Origin: Melastoma dodecandrum
Lineage: Eukaryota > Streptophyta > Magnoliopsida > Myrtales > Melastomataceae
DNA: 64,000 bases
Reading direction: 5' to 3'
Assembly: GCA_029817715.1 (NCBI GenBank)
Contig: JARUPY010000164.1
Location: 2,670,001-2,734,000, forward strand
Position numbers and translations under genes: made by a program
Notes under the pieces: model-generated
Databases searched by the model: none
Told to the model about the DNA's origin: nothing
Seen by the model: the letters and a program-made list of their open reading frames with translations, nothing else
Shown: positions 35,753 to 47,160 of the stretch, in pieces
Layout: each line of letters begins with the position of its first letter
Numbering within the stretch: the stretch's first letter is position 1

Positions 35753-36545
35753 CTAGAAGAATCTTGTGCATGCATATTGATGGGCTGATTCCTCGAATGT
35801 CGGCGATTGTCCATCCAATGGCTCTCTTATGTTGCGTAACACTTGAAGTAGCATCTCTTCCTGTTCGTTAGTCAATGATGCAGAAATAATTACTGGACGG
35901 GTGCTTGGCGTACTAAGAAACGAGTACCTCAAATGTTTCGGTAATGGCTTCAAGTCCAATTGGGGTGGCTCCTCGATTGATTGTTTAGCTGAGGAGATCG
36001 ACCGCTCTAAAGGTTCAATCTTTGGCATGTATGGCATCTATGATACTTCATCTGCACTCTTATGTTCATCTTTTGTCTTGTCGAGTGTCGATGCTTCTTC
36101 CAGTGAGATACTCGAATACAAATCGAGAAAATCCTCATATGTAATTTCATCAATGACATCAACAAAATTACACTCGTCAGGATCGTCAGGCATATTCAAG
36201 ACATTATAAATGTTAAACTTTATCTCCTGATCGTGAACCCTTGTAGTCAACTCACCTTTCTGCACGTCGATAAGAGTTCTCCTTGCAGCAAGAAATGGTC
36301 TACCAAGAATGATAGGGATCTCGCGATCCTCCTCATAATCCAATATCACAAAGTCAGCGGAAAAAATGAATTTGTCAACCTTAACTAGCACTTCTTCTAT
36401 GACACCCCTAGGATATTTGTATGATCCATCAGCTAGTTGCAATGTCACAGAAGTTGGCTTTACTTCTCTAATGTTGAGCTTTTCATAAACCGAATATGGC
36501 ATAAGGTTGATGCTTGCTCCTAAATCACAAAGAGCATGTCCATAA
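35753..36545 (-). pseudogene. Athila aspartic protease and linker
   Basis: The protease begins near 36545 with ALCDLGASINLMPYSVYEKL; CDLGAS holds the active-site Asp in the form usual for Athila. It continues ILDYEEDREIPIILGRPFLA. The 36037-35753 frame holds the linker PPQLDLKPLPKHLRY and PVIISASLT. A frame change near 35830 disrupts the join to reverse transcriptase: the other frame continues as GWTIADIRGISPS. Confidence 0.85.
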
Positions 36546-36937
36546 AATTATGTCCTAATATTACACAGGATAGTGAACTTACCGGGATCCTTCAACTTCG
36601 GAGGTAGCTTCTTTTGCAATATCGCACTGCACTCCTCGGTCAAAGAGATGGTCTCGTGCTCACCAATCCGCCTCTTCTTTGATAGAACATCCTTAATGAA
36701 TTTCACATAACTCGGCATCTGTTCCAGCGCTTCCGCAAACAGAATGCTAATCTGCAACTTTTTAAATACATCTAGAAATTTTTGAAATTGTTGCTCGTCA
36801 TTTTTCTTTCTAACCTGTTTCGGAAAAGGTATAGGAGGAATTATCGGAGATGAAGTAGCACTTACCTTTGGTAATTCAATAGGATCACTGCGGTGATGCT
36901 CATTATGTTTCTTACTTACCTCACTTACCTTGTTGTT

Positions 36938-37230
36938 TCAACGTTGTTCTCGAGCCTGCTCTTTCTCCAGTTCCATTCTTTCAAAGGCATCCTCGAAGTT
37001 ACGTCCATTGCGCAAGGTAACAACAATACATTGTTCTCTCTTTGGATTTATCTCACTGTCACTTGGTAATGCTCCATTTGGTCTGTTGTTCAATGAACTT
37101 GCGTGACCAATTTGAACCTCAATATGCTTGATTGAGGTGGCATGATTTTTCAATATCACATCTTGTTGTTTTCGCACCTCCTGTTGATTCGCAATGAGCA
37201 GCTGTATGCGTGCCCTCCGATCTAACACGC
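36938..37230 (-). pseudogene. Athila gag, C-terminal part
   Basis: Frame with NRPNGALPSDSEINPKRE and VVTLRNGRNF, the end of an Athila-type gag before protease. Upstream of about 37230 the same frame runs into unrelated sequence of the nested insertion (37411 start is not a gag start). Confidence 0.75.
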
Positions 37231-38560
37231 GCGCCGCGGCATGGATGACAGGAGGATTCGGGCCCGCTTCCCCAAGGCCCAATTCCGTCGGCGTCACGAC
37301 TCGAACTTCGGACGCTGCGGAAGGGAATTGGATTGGGCCTTCCTTTGGTTCCCGAATGGACTTGCGGGACATTTCGCCGACCGTCCTCAGTTTCTTAAAG
37401 GCGACGGGCAAAATACTGCGTAAGGCCTCATTTGGGAATTTTTAGGAAAGCTCAGAAAGCGGCTCGCGTCGCCGTTACCGATCCAAAATGGCTTCGTAAA
37501 AAGTGTTGTTGTTTAACCTATGTAAACTATACCGAGTCGCCACCGACTTAACTTTTTGTTAAAAAAGGTCTCATTTAAGTCAGAAAAATCAGAGTGAGTT
37601 CGAGGATTCCTATTTACTAGCTCTTACACTTTAGACATGCGAATAGGTGGCGTTTTCTCCAAAAGTTTGCTTTTGATTAACGGGCGTTGGACCTGGTCCG
37701 GGCAAGACTCCGGACTCATGTCACTGTTTTACGGGCGTTAGAATCGATTCTAGCGTTGGACCCAAACTCATCTGTATTTGTTTAACAATCACATCCGACA
37801 AAAATCCTAAGAGCCTAACAGCATGCACCACAACACTCACAAACAATAACTTAGATCAAAGGGAGCGGGGAACGGTGGTGACTGCGGGCCTATACACTTA
37901 GGCCCGCAGCCCGTTACACATGAAAATTAGTACCTCGGGGAGGCCCGCACCTCCCCTTTGTATCTCCGGTTTGTCGGTTGGGGTCGTCTGGAGCGTTTCC
38001 ACTACGGTCCCCCATGCGTCATCTTGAAGCTGGAGATGGAAGCATACGGTCCGTCCTTTCCTTATCAGTAATAGAAGTTTTGCTTGTATGCGCATTCCTC
38101 ATGTGATTTACGCATAAAAAGGATGAGACGTGCTTAGACATGTTCTAAGCAAAAAGCACAAAAACTTCATGAAGCAATGAAGTTCGAAAGAGCGATTTAC
38201 GTGAGGCGTTTGAGCCCGTTGACTTGGAATACGTCCCGAACGTCACCCAGATTGATGGGTTTGTATTTTCACATGCGAAAACGTCGGGACAGAAAAATGG
38301 GCAGTAAACAGTGATGTACGCATACTTGAAGCGAGTTGTTGTGAATCGATTGGGGTTTGTAACACGTCCCACCATGCTGCGGCGTGTGAAAGAGAAGGAA
38401 TGCGAGAGTCTTGGGCTGCTGGTGCAACTCCAGAACGTCTGTGAAAGTCGGCTCCCGGCTGTCCCAACATTGCACTTACGCAAACAAGAAGTCGTCAAAG
38501 CAAAAGGAGCCCTTCCGCGAAGCCATGAGCCATGAGCCATGAGCCATGAGGCTGATTGAA
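37230..38560. mobile_element. Foreign segment nested in Athila gag (LARD/TRIM-like)
   Basis: About 1.3 kb that interrupts gag between the NYPNF and NRPNG regions. It carries GAGTCGCCACCGACTTAA (37536-37553) and GGCGACGGGCAAAA (37399-37412), also found at 48.65-48.83 kb. No pol frame. Short repeats of AGCCATG lie at its right side. Boundaries are approximate and no LTR pair was resolved. Confidence 0.55.
38520..38551 (+). repeat. AGCCATG heptamer repeat (4 units)
   Basis: GAAGCCATG followed by three GAGCCATG units and GAGG, a short perfect tandem repeat at the border of the nested insertion in gag. Confidence 0.8.
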
Positions 38561-39787
38561 GTTTTGTCTTGTGAGCATTTATGATGGGGTGGTTGTTTGT
38601 CTCGTAGCCAATTAATGTTTGGTTGGTCTTCCCTCCTGTTCGGCTTTGGCATTTGGGGGATTTGACTGGTGGGTTGGTTCTTCTCTTCCCCCTCATCGCA
38701 ATTTGGGGGATCAACAGCTGCTTTAAGAGATCCTCCACATTTGACTTGTTTTCTCCAACGTTTGCACGTGATGGAATTACGGATCCTTGAGGTTGGTTTA
38801 ATCTCGGTGGTTGTGCTGGTGCTGGTGCTCCTCGATTATTACTCCACGAAAAGTTCGGATAATTCCTCCAACTGGGATTGTACGAGTTGAAGTAGGGTTG
38901 TTCCTAGAATTGCTCTCCACATAGTTAACTTCATTAGGCTCCACATATTGATCTATCACCTGAAATTCAGAATTAGAGCATAAGGCTTATTAGTAAATTG
39001 ATTCGAAGTTTGGAGCGCAGCTACTTCCCTGGTTAATGTTTCCATCTGGGCACTCAAGGATGACAATTGGTCAACCGAATGCATCCCAGCTACCCCTCGG
39101 GTTGAGTCCTTCTTTGACCGTTGTTGGCAATCTGCTCAAATAATTCAAGTGCTTCCTTTGGAGTCTTGTTCATCAATGTCCCTCTTGCGGCTGAATCGAT
39201 CTTCGATTGAAGTGGTTCAGCTAAGCCATCATAGAAACTTTGAACTAAGATCCACGTCGGAATCTCATGATGAGGGCATAATCTTTGTAATTCCTTGAAC
39301 CTTTCCCATGCCTCATACTTAAACTCGGTGCTTTGTTGACGGAAAGAGGTGAACTCGTTCCTCAGCCTCACAGTCCTGCTTGGTGGGTAATACTTGGCTA
39401 AAAATTGCCTTGACAGCTCATCCCACCTATTGATGGAATCTCCTGGCAATGAGATGAGTAAAGCCATGCCCTCGCCTTGTCCCTTAAAGAGAAAGGGAAC
39501 AATCGTACAGCTTCGGGCGACACTCCGTTGTACCTGAAAGTATCACATAAATCCTCAAAACGAGTCAGCTGCCAATGTGGATCCTCGTTCGGTAGCCCGC
39601 CAAAGCTTGAATTTTCAATCATGTTGAGTATGGCTGGCTTGATCTCAAAGTTGTTCGCCTGGATAGCTGGCCGAAGGAATCTTGACAGCTCGTATGGCGT
39701 TCGTTGAGCAAAATCTCGCATTGCCCTCCGTTGAAGTGGATTTGCTATTTGATTGTGGTTTTCATTGTTCATATTGTCGTCCGCCAT
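38560..39787 (-). pseudogene. Athila gag, N-terminal and central part
   Basis: Starts MADDNMNNENHNQIANPLQRR at 39787 and continues DPHWQLTRFEDLCDTFRYN and FPFSLRDKARAWLYS, the retrotransposon gag core. A frame change near 39430 shifts it into the 39467-39090 frame (SINRWDELSRQFLAKYYPP, LQRLCPHHEIPTWILVQSFYDGL). Beyond a stop near 39090 the sequence still resembles gag (LSAQMETLTREVAAL, then an NYPNFSW motif near 38860) until about 38560, where the foreign segment begins. Confidence 0.88.
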
Positions 39788-39970
39788 CGCTTGTCGCTGC
39801 TCTCTACTCTGGCACGAAAGGTTCGCTCGATTTCTGGATCAAACTCGAATGTTTCTTCGTTGCACAATCGATGCATACACCTGCAAAGGCACAAGTAAAA
39901 AAACTAAAATTAAAAGGATTTGATCTAAAAAAATTGCTTCGCTGAAAGTAAAGTAATTCAAAAAAAAAAA

Positions 39971-39990
39971 ATTCCTCGGCAGCGGCACCA
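39971..39990 (-). other. Athila primer-binding site (tRNA-Asp-like)
   Basis: On the minus strand TGGTGCCGCTGCCGAGGAAT, six bases inside the 5' LTR. It resembles the 3' end complement of plant tRNA-Asp with a few differences; Athila and Tat elements commonly use this tRNA. Confidence 0.75.
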
Positions 39991-39996
39991 AAAACT

Positions 39997-41206
39997 TGTT
40001 CGAATGGTTTGAGTCCCGCAAGTGCACGGGTCGCACAAGTAATAGAGTATTGAGTAAAAGTCGTTCCCACGGAGAATTATTTTAGAAATATCCTAGCGAT
40101 TAACGGTAAACAATTGTGAAGTAGTCAAATCAAGTAAAATAAGGATTTAGGAAAATAAACTAACAAGAAACTAAACAGCAGAACATATGCGAATTAATCA
40201 AATGAGAAAAACCTAGGACCGCGACATCTCTCAATATTTCAAGATCATTTAACCCCATCTTTATCATTAAATTGTCAAAAACAGGTTTACCAACCTAAGA
40301 TTCTCAGCCACTCTTATGGATCTTCCGACCTACAAAATAGAAATACCTAACCCAGCCAAACCCCCTATATTCCTATGGAAATTAATAGTTGAGTCAAGTT
40401 CATTAAGTTCCAATCTTAATCTGGCTACGTAAGACAAGCACGTATATTCCTATAGTACTCGTTGAATTAACTCGATTCCTCGACGTTAACTTCGGCTATT
40501 TTATCCTCTTTCTAAACCTAAAATTCCCCTCCCGAGTTCAGATAGGTTAAGGAATCAATACGGATTGTTGATCAGGCAACCGCAAGTATTAAACACAGAA
40601 TAAAATAAATAAACGAAGTCTTAAATGCATTAAATCAAAGAGAGTCAAAAGTAATTCGGCTACATATGGGGTTCCGTCATAACCCTAGAATAAAAACTTA
40701 GTTCATCATGGGATTGACGAAAAACCAGAAAATAAAAGTAAAAATCATCCTAAACGAAAACTAAGAAAACTAAAACTCCCTTGTCGACGGCTCTCCTCTC
40801 GTTCCGCTTCCTTCTTTAACTCACGTTCAAGCCCTTTTACAGGTAGGGTAAATCTCGAAAGATTAGGAAATATTATATAAAATATTTCAAAAAATTTTCT
40901 CACCTCGTGTGGCCGCATCAAATCTTCTGTGGCCACACGAAGGTTCCCATCCAATGCTTTCCTTAGCAACTTCTCATCCCGGTCTTCTTTTCCTTCCTCC
41001 ATGAAGCTACCTTCTTAAACGCGATTTCCGCTTCGTGTCGACCCCTTCACTTGCATTGAAAAACCTCAAAATCCGAAGGTACCCATGCAACACGACTAAA
41101 TCGAAAATAGCATGCAAAATAACTATAAATGCAAATAAGTATCGGTTATCTAATACAAATCAGGCTCATTAATGAGACATATAACTCTAATTTCCTAGAG
41201 TTAACA
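39997..41206 (-). repeat. Athila 5' LTR (right), TATA mutated
   Basis: 1210 bp, from TGTTCGAATGG to AGAGTTAACA. It corresponds to the left LTR with scattered differences and small gaps. On the element's strand the TATA box of the left LTR reads CTGTAAAA here (40841-40834), so this promoter copy is damaged. Confidence 0.93.
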
Positions 41207-41296
41207 GTTAACTAAGTGGGTTTTCTTTTTATCTTCTGATGAGCCCCAAAGAAAATTTATGTTAGTTTTGTCTAGTTCTTCTGGTGCGCTACGGGA
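41207..41296 (-). mobile_element. L1 LINE segment between Athila and the MITE
   Basis: Short LINE piece. Minus-strand reading gives LDKTNINFLWGSSEDKKKTHL, the typical L1 block after the reverse transcriptase, leading toward the zf-RVT region that resumes at 30851. Confidence 0.75.
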
Positions 41297-41826
41297 GAGG
41301 GGTGAAAACGAATCGAGCTATTCCCGAGACGCTCGCGGGCTCGCTCGGTCAAAGCTCGGTTCGAGCTTGAGCTGGCTCGATATCCAAACGAGCCGAGCTC
41401 CAGCCTTAACACTTACAGCTCGATGGCTCGCGATCCTAATATAATAAAATAAATATTAATAATTTTATTAATATTCGGTTTGAATTTGTGATTTTTTACA
41501 TGACTATTTATGTTTCCGAACCGAATTCGAGCCCAACGAGTCGAGCTCAGTCCAAGTCCAACGAGTCGAGCTCAGTTCAAGTCCAACGAGTCGATCCTAT
41601 CGGGCCTATGTACGAGCCAAGTTGGAGTTGTCCATTTGAATTTAGGCTTGATTTATATTCCAGCCTATCGAGCTAAGCTTGAACTCCCTAAAACTAGACC
41701 GAGCCGAGCTCGAGCTTCAATTTTTTGGGCTCGATCGAGCTCGAGCTGATCTCAGCCGAGCATTTTTATTATGGAGCCGAGCTCGAGTTAGAAGGGTTCG
41801 GTATGAGTTCGGCTCGTTTTCACCTC
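41297..41826. mobile_element. GAGCTCG-rich MITE-like element
   Basis: Ends are inverted: GGTGAAAACGAATCGAGC (41301-41318) and GAGTTCGGCTCGTTTTCACC (41805-41824). The interior is dense in GAGCTCG/CGAGCC words. It interrupts LINE sequence on both sides. No transposase. A hAT-type non-autonomous element is likely, but I did not find a clean 8-bp target duplication. Confidence 0.65.
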
Positions 41827-43377
41827 TTGGGACCAGCTTAGGCACAACATTTGATAGGCTGGGATAGCTTCCGCCACCGATTTTATTACCACTAACCTGG
41901 TTGTCTTGCTTAGCAACTTTGCTTTCCATCTTGCCAGTTTTCTCTGTACCTTGTCTGTGATTGAGTCGTGTGAGGTTTTCCTTTGTGACCCTGCCAATAG
42001 TGGGAAGCCTAGGTAAGTCTCTAGGTCTGTCTTGATTTTGAACCCCACTTCTTTTGCCATTCTCATAGCCCTGCTCTGGCTTACATTCTCTGATAATATG
42101 ATGCTACTCTTCTCTATGTTGACTTTCTGGCCCGATAGATGGCCGAATTTATCTAGTGCCCTTCTAATTGCTTTTGCATTTTTTATTGTAGCTTCCCCAA
42201 AAAGTAGTAGATCATCCGCAAAGAACAGATGTGAAAAGGCTGGTCCTTCTCTACTTGTGACTTTTTTCCACCTGCCTTTGTTGCATTCCTGCTCAATTAG
42301 GTAGCCCATGTATTCTAGACGTAGGATCAAGAGATAAGGTGATAGAGGGTCACCTTGTCTAATCCCTCCCGATGACTAATAGGTTCCAAGTTGGGTCAGA
42401 ACTGCTCTATTGTTTCTGTATTGTTTCCTTTTGGTATTAGCACGAGGTGTTTCCTAGGTCTGCGGGTAGCTGTTTGGTGACAAATGCCTCTCTAACTATA
42501 GCTAATATGGATTTCCTTGTGGTTTCCCAGAATTTCTGGAAGAAGATAGGTTGTAGTCCGTCTGTTCCTAGTGTTTTGGTAGGGTTGAGAAAGAAGAGTG
42601 CCTTTTTTACCTGTTTCATCACATGGTTTTTCTAATTGGTCATTCTTCATTGGATTTATTGCTGGAATGCCTTGGATGGTGGTCAGATAGGCTCTATTAA
42701 CTGCTCATCCGACCAAGAGGTCGTGTACCTGTTTAGGAAAGATAATCAGATGTGCTACCCTAGTTCTTTTTTGTCTTCCACCCAGTTATTGCCTATTTTA
42801 AGACCAAGTATTCTGTTGGCTCTTCTTATGGCGATTATCATAGCATGAAAAAACTTGGCATTTCCTTCCCCCTCTACTATCCAATTTATGCGGGATTTCA
42901 GGTACCTGCTCTTCCTCGATCAGGATGTTGTTATAATCCTGAGGTCCCGTTTTAACTGTTTTTAATATTCTGAATTTCTTTTCTCTAGGTAGGTTTGTAT
43001 CCCTTGTATTCTATTCTATAGTTTCCTTTTCCTGCGCTCAATATTCCCAAAAGTTTTCTTGTTCCAGATTTGGACTTACTCCTGGAAAATTTCTTTTGCC
43101 CGCTCAGATCTGTCTTCCCCCTCTAACCAGGCTATTTCCACTATTGTTTTCAGTTCCTCATGTGGCAGCCAGGCGGTCAGGAATCTGAATGGTCTTTAGA
43201 GGTACAGTTTCTTTTCCTTAGAAAGTTCTAGTAGTAGGGGTCTGTGGTCTGAGTGGCATCTAGAAAGATGTTTGACGTTTGCTTCTGGGTAGATATTTAA
43301 TCAATCTATGTTTGCCATAGTCCTATCTAGACGTTATGCTATTTTTCCCACTACTTTGACTCTAGTTAGTCCATGGA
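41827..43377 (-). mobile_element. L1 LINE, endonuclease end and reverse transcriptase
   Basis: Minus strand. The end of the endonuclease lies near 43340-43200 (ANVKHLSRCHSDHRPLLLEL). The reverse transcriptase follows: KTLGTDGLQPIFFQKFW (about 42590-42535) and HLFFADDLLLFGEA (FADD active site, about 42235-42195), then GFPLLAGSQRKTS and KSVAEAIPAYQM. Many stops and frame changes. LINE similarity ends near 43380, inside the endonuclease, so the copy is 5' truncated. Confidence 0.85.
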
Positions 43378-44324
43378 TCATGAATTTGCTTCATACTCGA
43401 AGATAAGAGTTATACTGGCACGAGTTTGGGAGAATGACAGACCTATATGTTTTAAACAATAGAATAAACCGGGCTGCTGGAAGTTAACTATATCAAAAGA
43501 AGCTTTTCCAGGCAAAGTCTTGTATATGCCCCTGGTGGTTCTCAAGTTAATAGTGCTAGAATAGCTCACTCAATACATTATGTATGTGTTCCTGGTGAGA
43601 TTACTACCTTTGACTGTTGATCTTCATTTTATACATCACGGGCTTGCTTAGCAACAACTGTTTAGATTTGTTCTAATTCTACCTGCAGTATTTTCGTTTC
43701 CGGTCCATTTATGCTTGTATAAGTTATCTTCATCTTTATTTTCACCACGAATTTGCCTTCCAGTATTTTATACTGCAAAATGAAGAAGGCATACTATTTG
43801 TATAATTATGTGCTTTTGGCTATTTGTTTTAAGAGCAGTACCCTGGTGACTTCTCTTTTACTTGTCTGGCATCTAAGTTTATTTTTATCTAAATGCCAAT
43901 TCAAGAAGTGTGGATGTCTTGCCTTTCTTCCTTTCTTTAGATACATGATTAATTTCTGTTATTTATCCTATTTAAATACAGATTCCTCTGACATTGGCAT
44001 GTTTTCTGTTTGAAGTTATCCTGTCAGATTACTGTGACTTGCCATTCGATGACATTCTTATATGGCGAAAGTATTATGTTATTATAAGAGAACGTAATAT
44101 ATACTTGGTTTGAAATGAAAAAAGAATACTGAAATGAAAAACAATGTTGTACTTGGGCTACTGGAAGACAATTTGGAGTGTATGAGATGCATGTTTTTTT
44201 TTTTTCTAATTGTTTTTCTGCACAAAGGGTTTATTATTACTATACTGTTTTGATCCTATAAAAACATAATGATGATCACCTTCAGAACTTACCTTCAACT
44301 ACGAACTTTGAAGCTTGAGATTTT
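43378..44324. other. AT-rich spacer between two LINE fragments
   Basis: No gene or repeat recognised. Small frames at 43378-43569 (minus) and 43753-44013 (plus) carry no motif. Confidence 0.5.
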
Positions 44325-45110
44325 TTTTTTTAGCTAGGGAAGATGAATTAATCAAAAGCCAAAGCGTTTAGGTTACTTACACCTGGTGTTTTGGTCACCA
44401 TAGTTTCCAAAAGTAGGGATCTCCTTACGTAAAACATTTATCACCAAAAATCATATGGGAAGCAGTAGGTGATAAATGCTTGTGCCTGGCTCTTCGCTTT
44501 CTTGGCTTGGTTATCTGCTAAGTAGTTGTTTGTCCTGGGAATGTGGTGGAGGGTGTAGTCCTCAAAGTCACTTAATAGCGACCTACACATATCAACAGAA
44601 GGTGAGATTTGGGGGACTTGGCTTTTCTCCTTGTAAATAAGGCAGCAACGCTTGTGCATCTATTTGTATGGCCATGGAAGTGATTCCTAGGTGTTTCGCT
44701 AGTCTAAATCCCTTCATGTAATGCTATAGCTTCTGCAACTAGGTTATTTGTGATCAGTTGATTCTTGCAGAATCGCCGATCCAGGTGCCTTTTTGATCTC
44801 GAATCACACCACCTAGCCCCACTTTGTTTGTAGCCTTATGTATTGATGCATCTGTGTTGAGGATGAAGGGTGTGTTCTAGATGGTTCCTAGCCTTGGTCT
44901 TCATTGGTTGAGCTTGTGTTGCTCTTGGAAATGGTGCTTTTTCTTTGTTTTCTTGGTTTTTCGAGTAGTTCCTGTAAAGCTCTTGTCATAATGATTTCCT
45001 TATAGTCCCTTGTGGATGTTAGTCCTTTGAAGGTGCTGTGATTCCTTCTTAGCCAGAGATGCCATATGACTGTGGCACATGATATGTTCCATTGCACCCC
45101 AATCAACAAT
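44325..45110 (-). mobile_element. Second L1-type LINE, 3' fragment
   Basis: T-run at about 44321-44331 marks the poly(A) tail. The minus strand carries zf-RVT-end sequence (CATVIWHLWLRRNHSTFKGL, 45075-45016) and RNase H (CRSLLSDFEDYTLHHIPRTN, near 44590-44530). The 5' end is truncated where it abuts the MULE at about 45110. Not the same copy as the LINE at 29-43 kb. Confidence 0.8.
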
Positions 45111-46530
45111 TGTTACGGGGTTGGCAATTCTAATTGCATTCATAAGATGCGGCAACTCATTATAAGATTCATCCCATTCACCATATTCAACTGCAATTTC
45201 CTTCCTCTTTGCATCCCATACTCGTCTCCTAGTTACTTCGTACCAAAATCTCTCCTTTATTACATTCCGTAGGAACGACACGTTCACTTCAGGAGATTCT
45301 CGAACAAAAGTACGGAAGTAGGGAACCATAAAGTTACAGTCAAGTCGATCATGATCTTGGAAAAGCACTGCATTTAAACATGTATGCGACTCACCAACAA
45401 TGGTTATTTCAAACTCATCATCACAAGCACGTTGAATCGCGTGTAATCTCCACTTGCAACCAGAAACTCAGAACAAAACACAGACCACGTCGTCTTATCT
45501 GACTTCACAATTTCGTAGTTATAATGGTTCTTGATATGGAACATATTTACCGTATGAATGAGATGGTTCTTATGCTTGAAGCGCATCCCTTTACGAAATT
45601 CAACAGCATTTGGATCGTCCGTCATCCTAACTTCCTCATCATCCTCGAAAATCACCTTCCCAGTATCGCCACTGTCTAGATAGAATGGTAGAGGTTTTCC
45701 CAACCGTTTCTTCCTAGAGGGACCAGCCTCATTAATCCCCACATTGTTATCATCGTTCCCTAAATCAACACCATTAAACATTTCATCATCAGTATCCGCC
45801 TCATCGGAATTCACTATTGAATCAACGATATGATTCTCATATCGCCGATAAATAGTTTCGTTTAGAGCTTCTTCATCGCCCACATCACGTTCTAAATCTT
45901 CAAACGGATCACCCTCTTCATAATCGTCTCCGTAATCATTATCACCATCATCATCCACATCACCATCCTCCTCATTCCCCACGTTACCACCATATCCACT
46001 ACACCCTTCATTCACCGGTACAAATCAATGAAAATTTTTACTAACTTCGAAATTTTCCATTCTCTCTTGCACAACATTTAACCCCTCATCCACATTCACT
46101 CCTACGGCTTGCATGTTACTACCGTGCTTACTTCTTGAATTTGTCGGCCTCCCTTCATTGCTAGAATTCTCAGAAACTGATATCACATATATTTCTTGAA
46201 TGCGGTCACTATTTGACATCGCAAACTCACACAACCTAACATATTCATCATCACCAATCGGTACTAGCACAAAATTTATGCCGGAAGGACCATATGAAGG
46301 AACGGGATATTTATGACATATTTCCAGCCTACTTCCTTCGTTTAATCTCATTGCATTAGCAATGACCCTTTTGAGTTGGACATAGTCCAAGCAATGACCC
46401 TTTTGAGTTGGACATAATCCACATCAGCAGGTACCTTTATACGTTTCACTGGACCCCTATTATAACCTACTCCTTGACTACCATGAATAACTTTCCCATG
46501 ACCATACAATAACATATGAACTTGCGCCAT
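45111..46530 (-). pseudogene. MULE (MuDR-type) transposase, N-terminal part, truncated
   Basis: Starts MAQVHMLLYGHGKVIHGSQG at 46530. The N-terminal MULE domain (VDYVQLKRVI) is broken by a 32-bp tandem duplication. It continues in another frame with LEICHKYPVPSYGPSGINF, then an acidic region rich in Asp/Glu (45900-46015). The MuDR domain follows (VEFRKGMRFKHKNHLIHTV and NHYNYEIVKSDKTTW), and then VNVSFLRNVIKERFW, leading toward the catalytic core. Sequence stops at the LINE junction (about 45111), so the DDE catalytic domain and SWIM finger are absent. Confidence 0.88.
46358..46421. repeat. 32-bp tandem duplication in the MULE frame
   Basis: 46358-46389 and 46390-46421 are identical except for one base (ATAGTCCA against ATAATCCA). 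32 is not a multiple of three, so it shifts the transposase frame. Confidence 0.92.
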
Positions 46531-46714
46531 TCAAACGTAAAGGAAAACTTACTTGAATTAGCTACCTTCTCGATCTTAATAATACCTACAACAATTCAAA
46601 CAACGTATGATTAATCATTATAATTGTAATACCAAACAACAATTCCAATAATATCAAACAACAATTCTAAATAATCAAATCAATTTATAAATTTATATAC
46701 TAAATAATCAATCC

Positions 46715-46975
46715 TAAATTTTCAGTGTAAATTTCTAACATAAATTTATAACCTAAATTTCTAACCTAAATTTCTATCTTACATTTCTATCCTAAATTTC
46801 TATCCTAAATTTCTAACCATATTTTCTAACCTAAAAATCTAACCTAAATTTCTATCTTACATTTCTATCCTAAATTTCTATCCTAATTTTCTAACCTAAA
46901 AATCTAACCTAAATTTCTAACCTAATTTTCTAACCTAGATTTGGTAACCTAAAATATCTAACCTAAATAATTAAA
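46715..46975. repeat. CTAACCTAAATTTCTA minisatellite, telomere-like
   Basis: About twenty degenerate units of CCTAAATTTCTAA/CTAACCTAAATTT. CCTAAA recurs as in plant telomere repeats but not in the exact 7-bp period. It lies upstream of the MULE start. Confidence 0.8.
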
Positions 46976-46984
46976 CATACGGAT

Positions 46985-47160
46985 GATAATCAAATGCCGG
47001 ACGGGCGGAGATTGGAGGTCGGACGTCGGGGGTCGGAGGTCGGACGGGCAGACGAAGGAAGAGGGGAGGACGGGGGACGGGACGTACGGAGGTCGGAGGC
47101 AGGGAGGATGGAGCACGGAGCGTAGGAGGACGGAGGTGTAGTCAGACGCATGCTGGGGCA
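46985..47160. repeat. GGTCGGA / GGACGG purine-rich repeat
   Basis: Irregular tandem repeat of GGAGGTCGGACGG-like words on the plus strand. Strong G:C strand bias and quadruplex potential. No coding support. Confidence 0.7.

Larger units (their letters stand above)
30852..41206 (-). mobile_element. Athila-type Ty3/gypsy LTR retrotransposon, inactive, nested in a LINE
   Basis: Two direct LTRs bound an interior whose genes run on the minus strand as gag, protease, reverse transcriptase, RNase H, integrase, the Ty3/gypsy order. The LTRs begin TGTTCGAATGG and end TTAACA on the plus strand. The flanking 5-mers are GCTAA (30847-30851) and GTTAA (41207-41211), a target duplication with one difference. 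A tRNA-Asp-like primer site adjoins the right (5') LTR. The protein features (CDLGAS protease site, FMDD in reverse transcriptase) fit the Athila lineage. Frame changes or stops break gag, the protease/RT junction, the RT/RNase H junction and the integrase N-terminus. A foreign segment of about 1.3 kb lies within gag. Confidence 0.93.
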
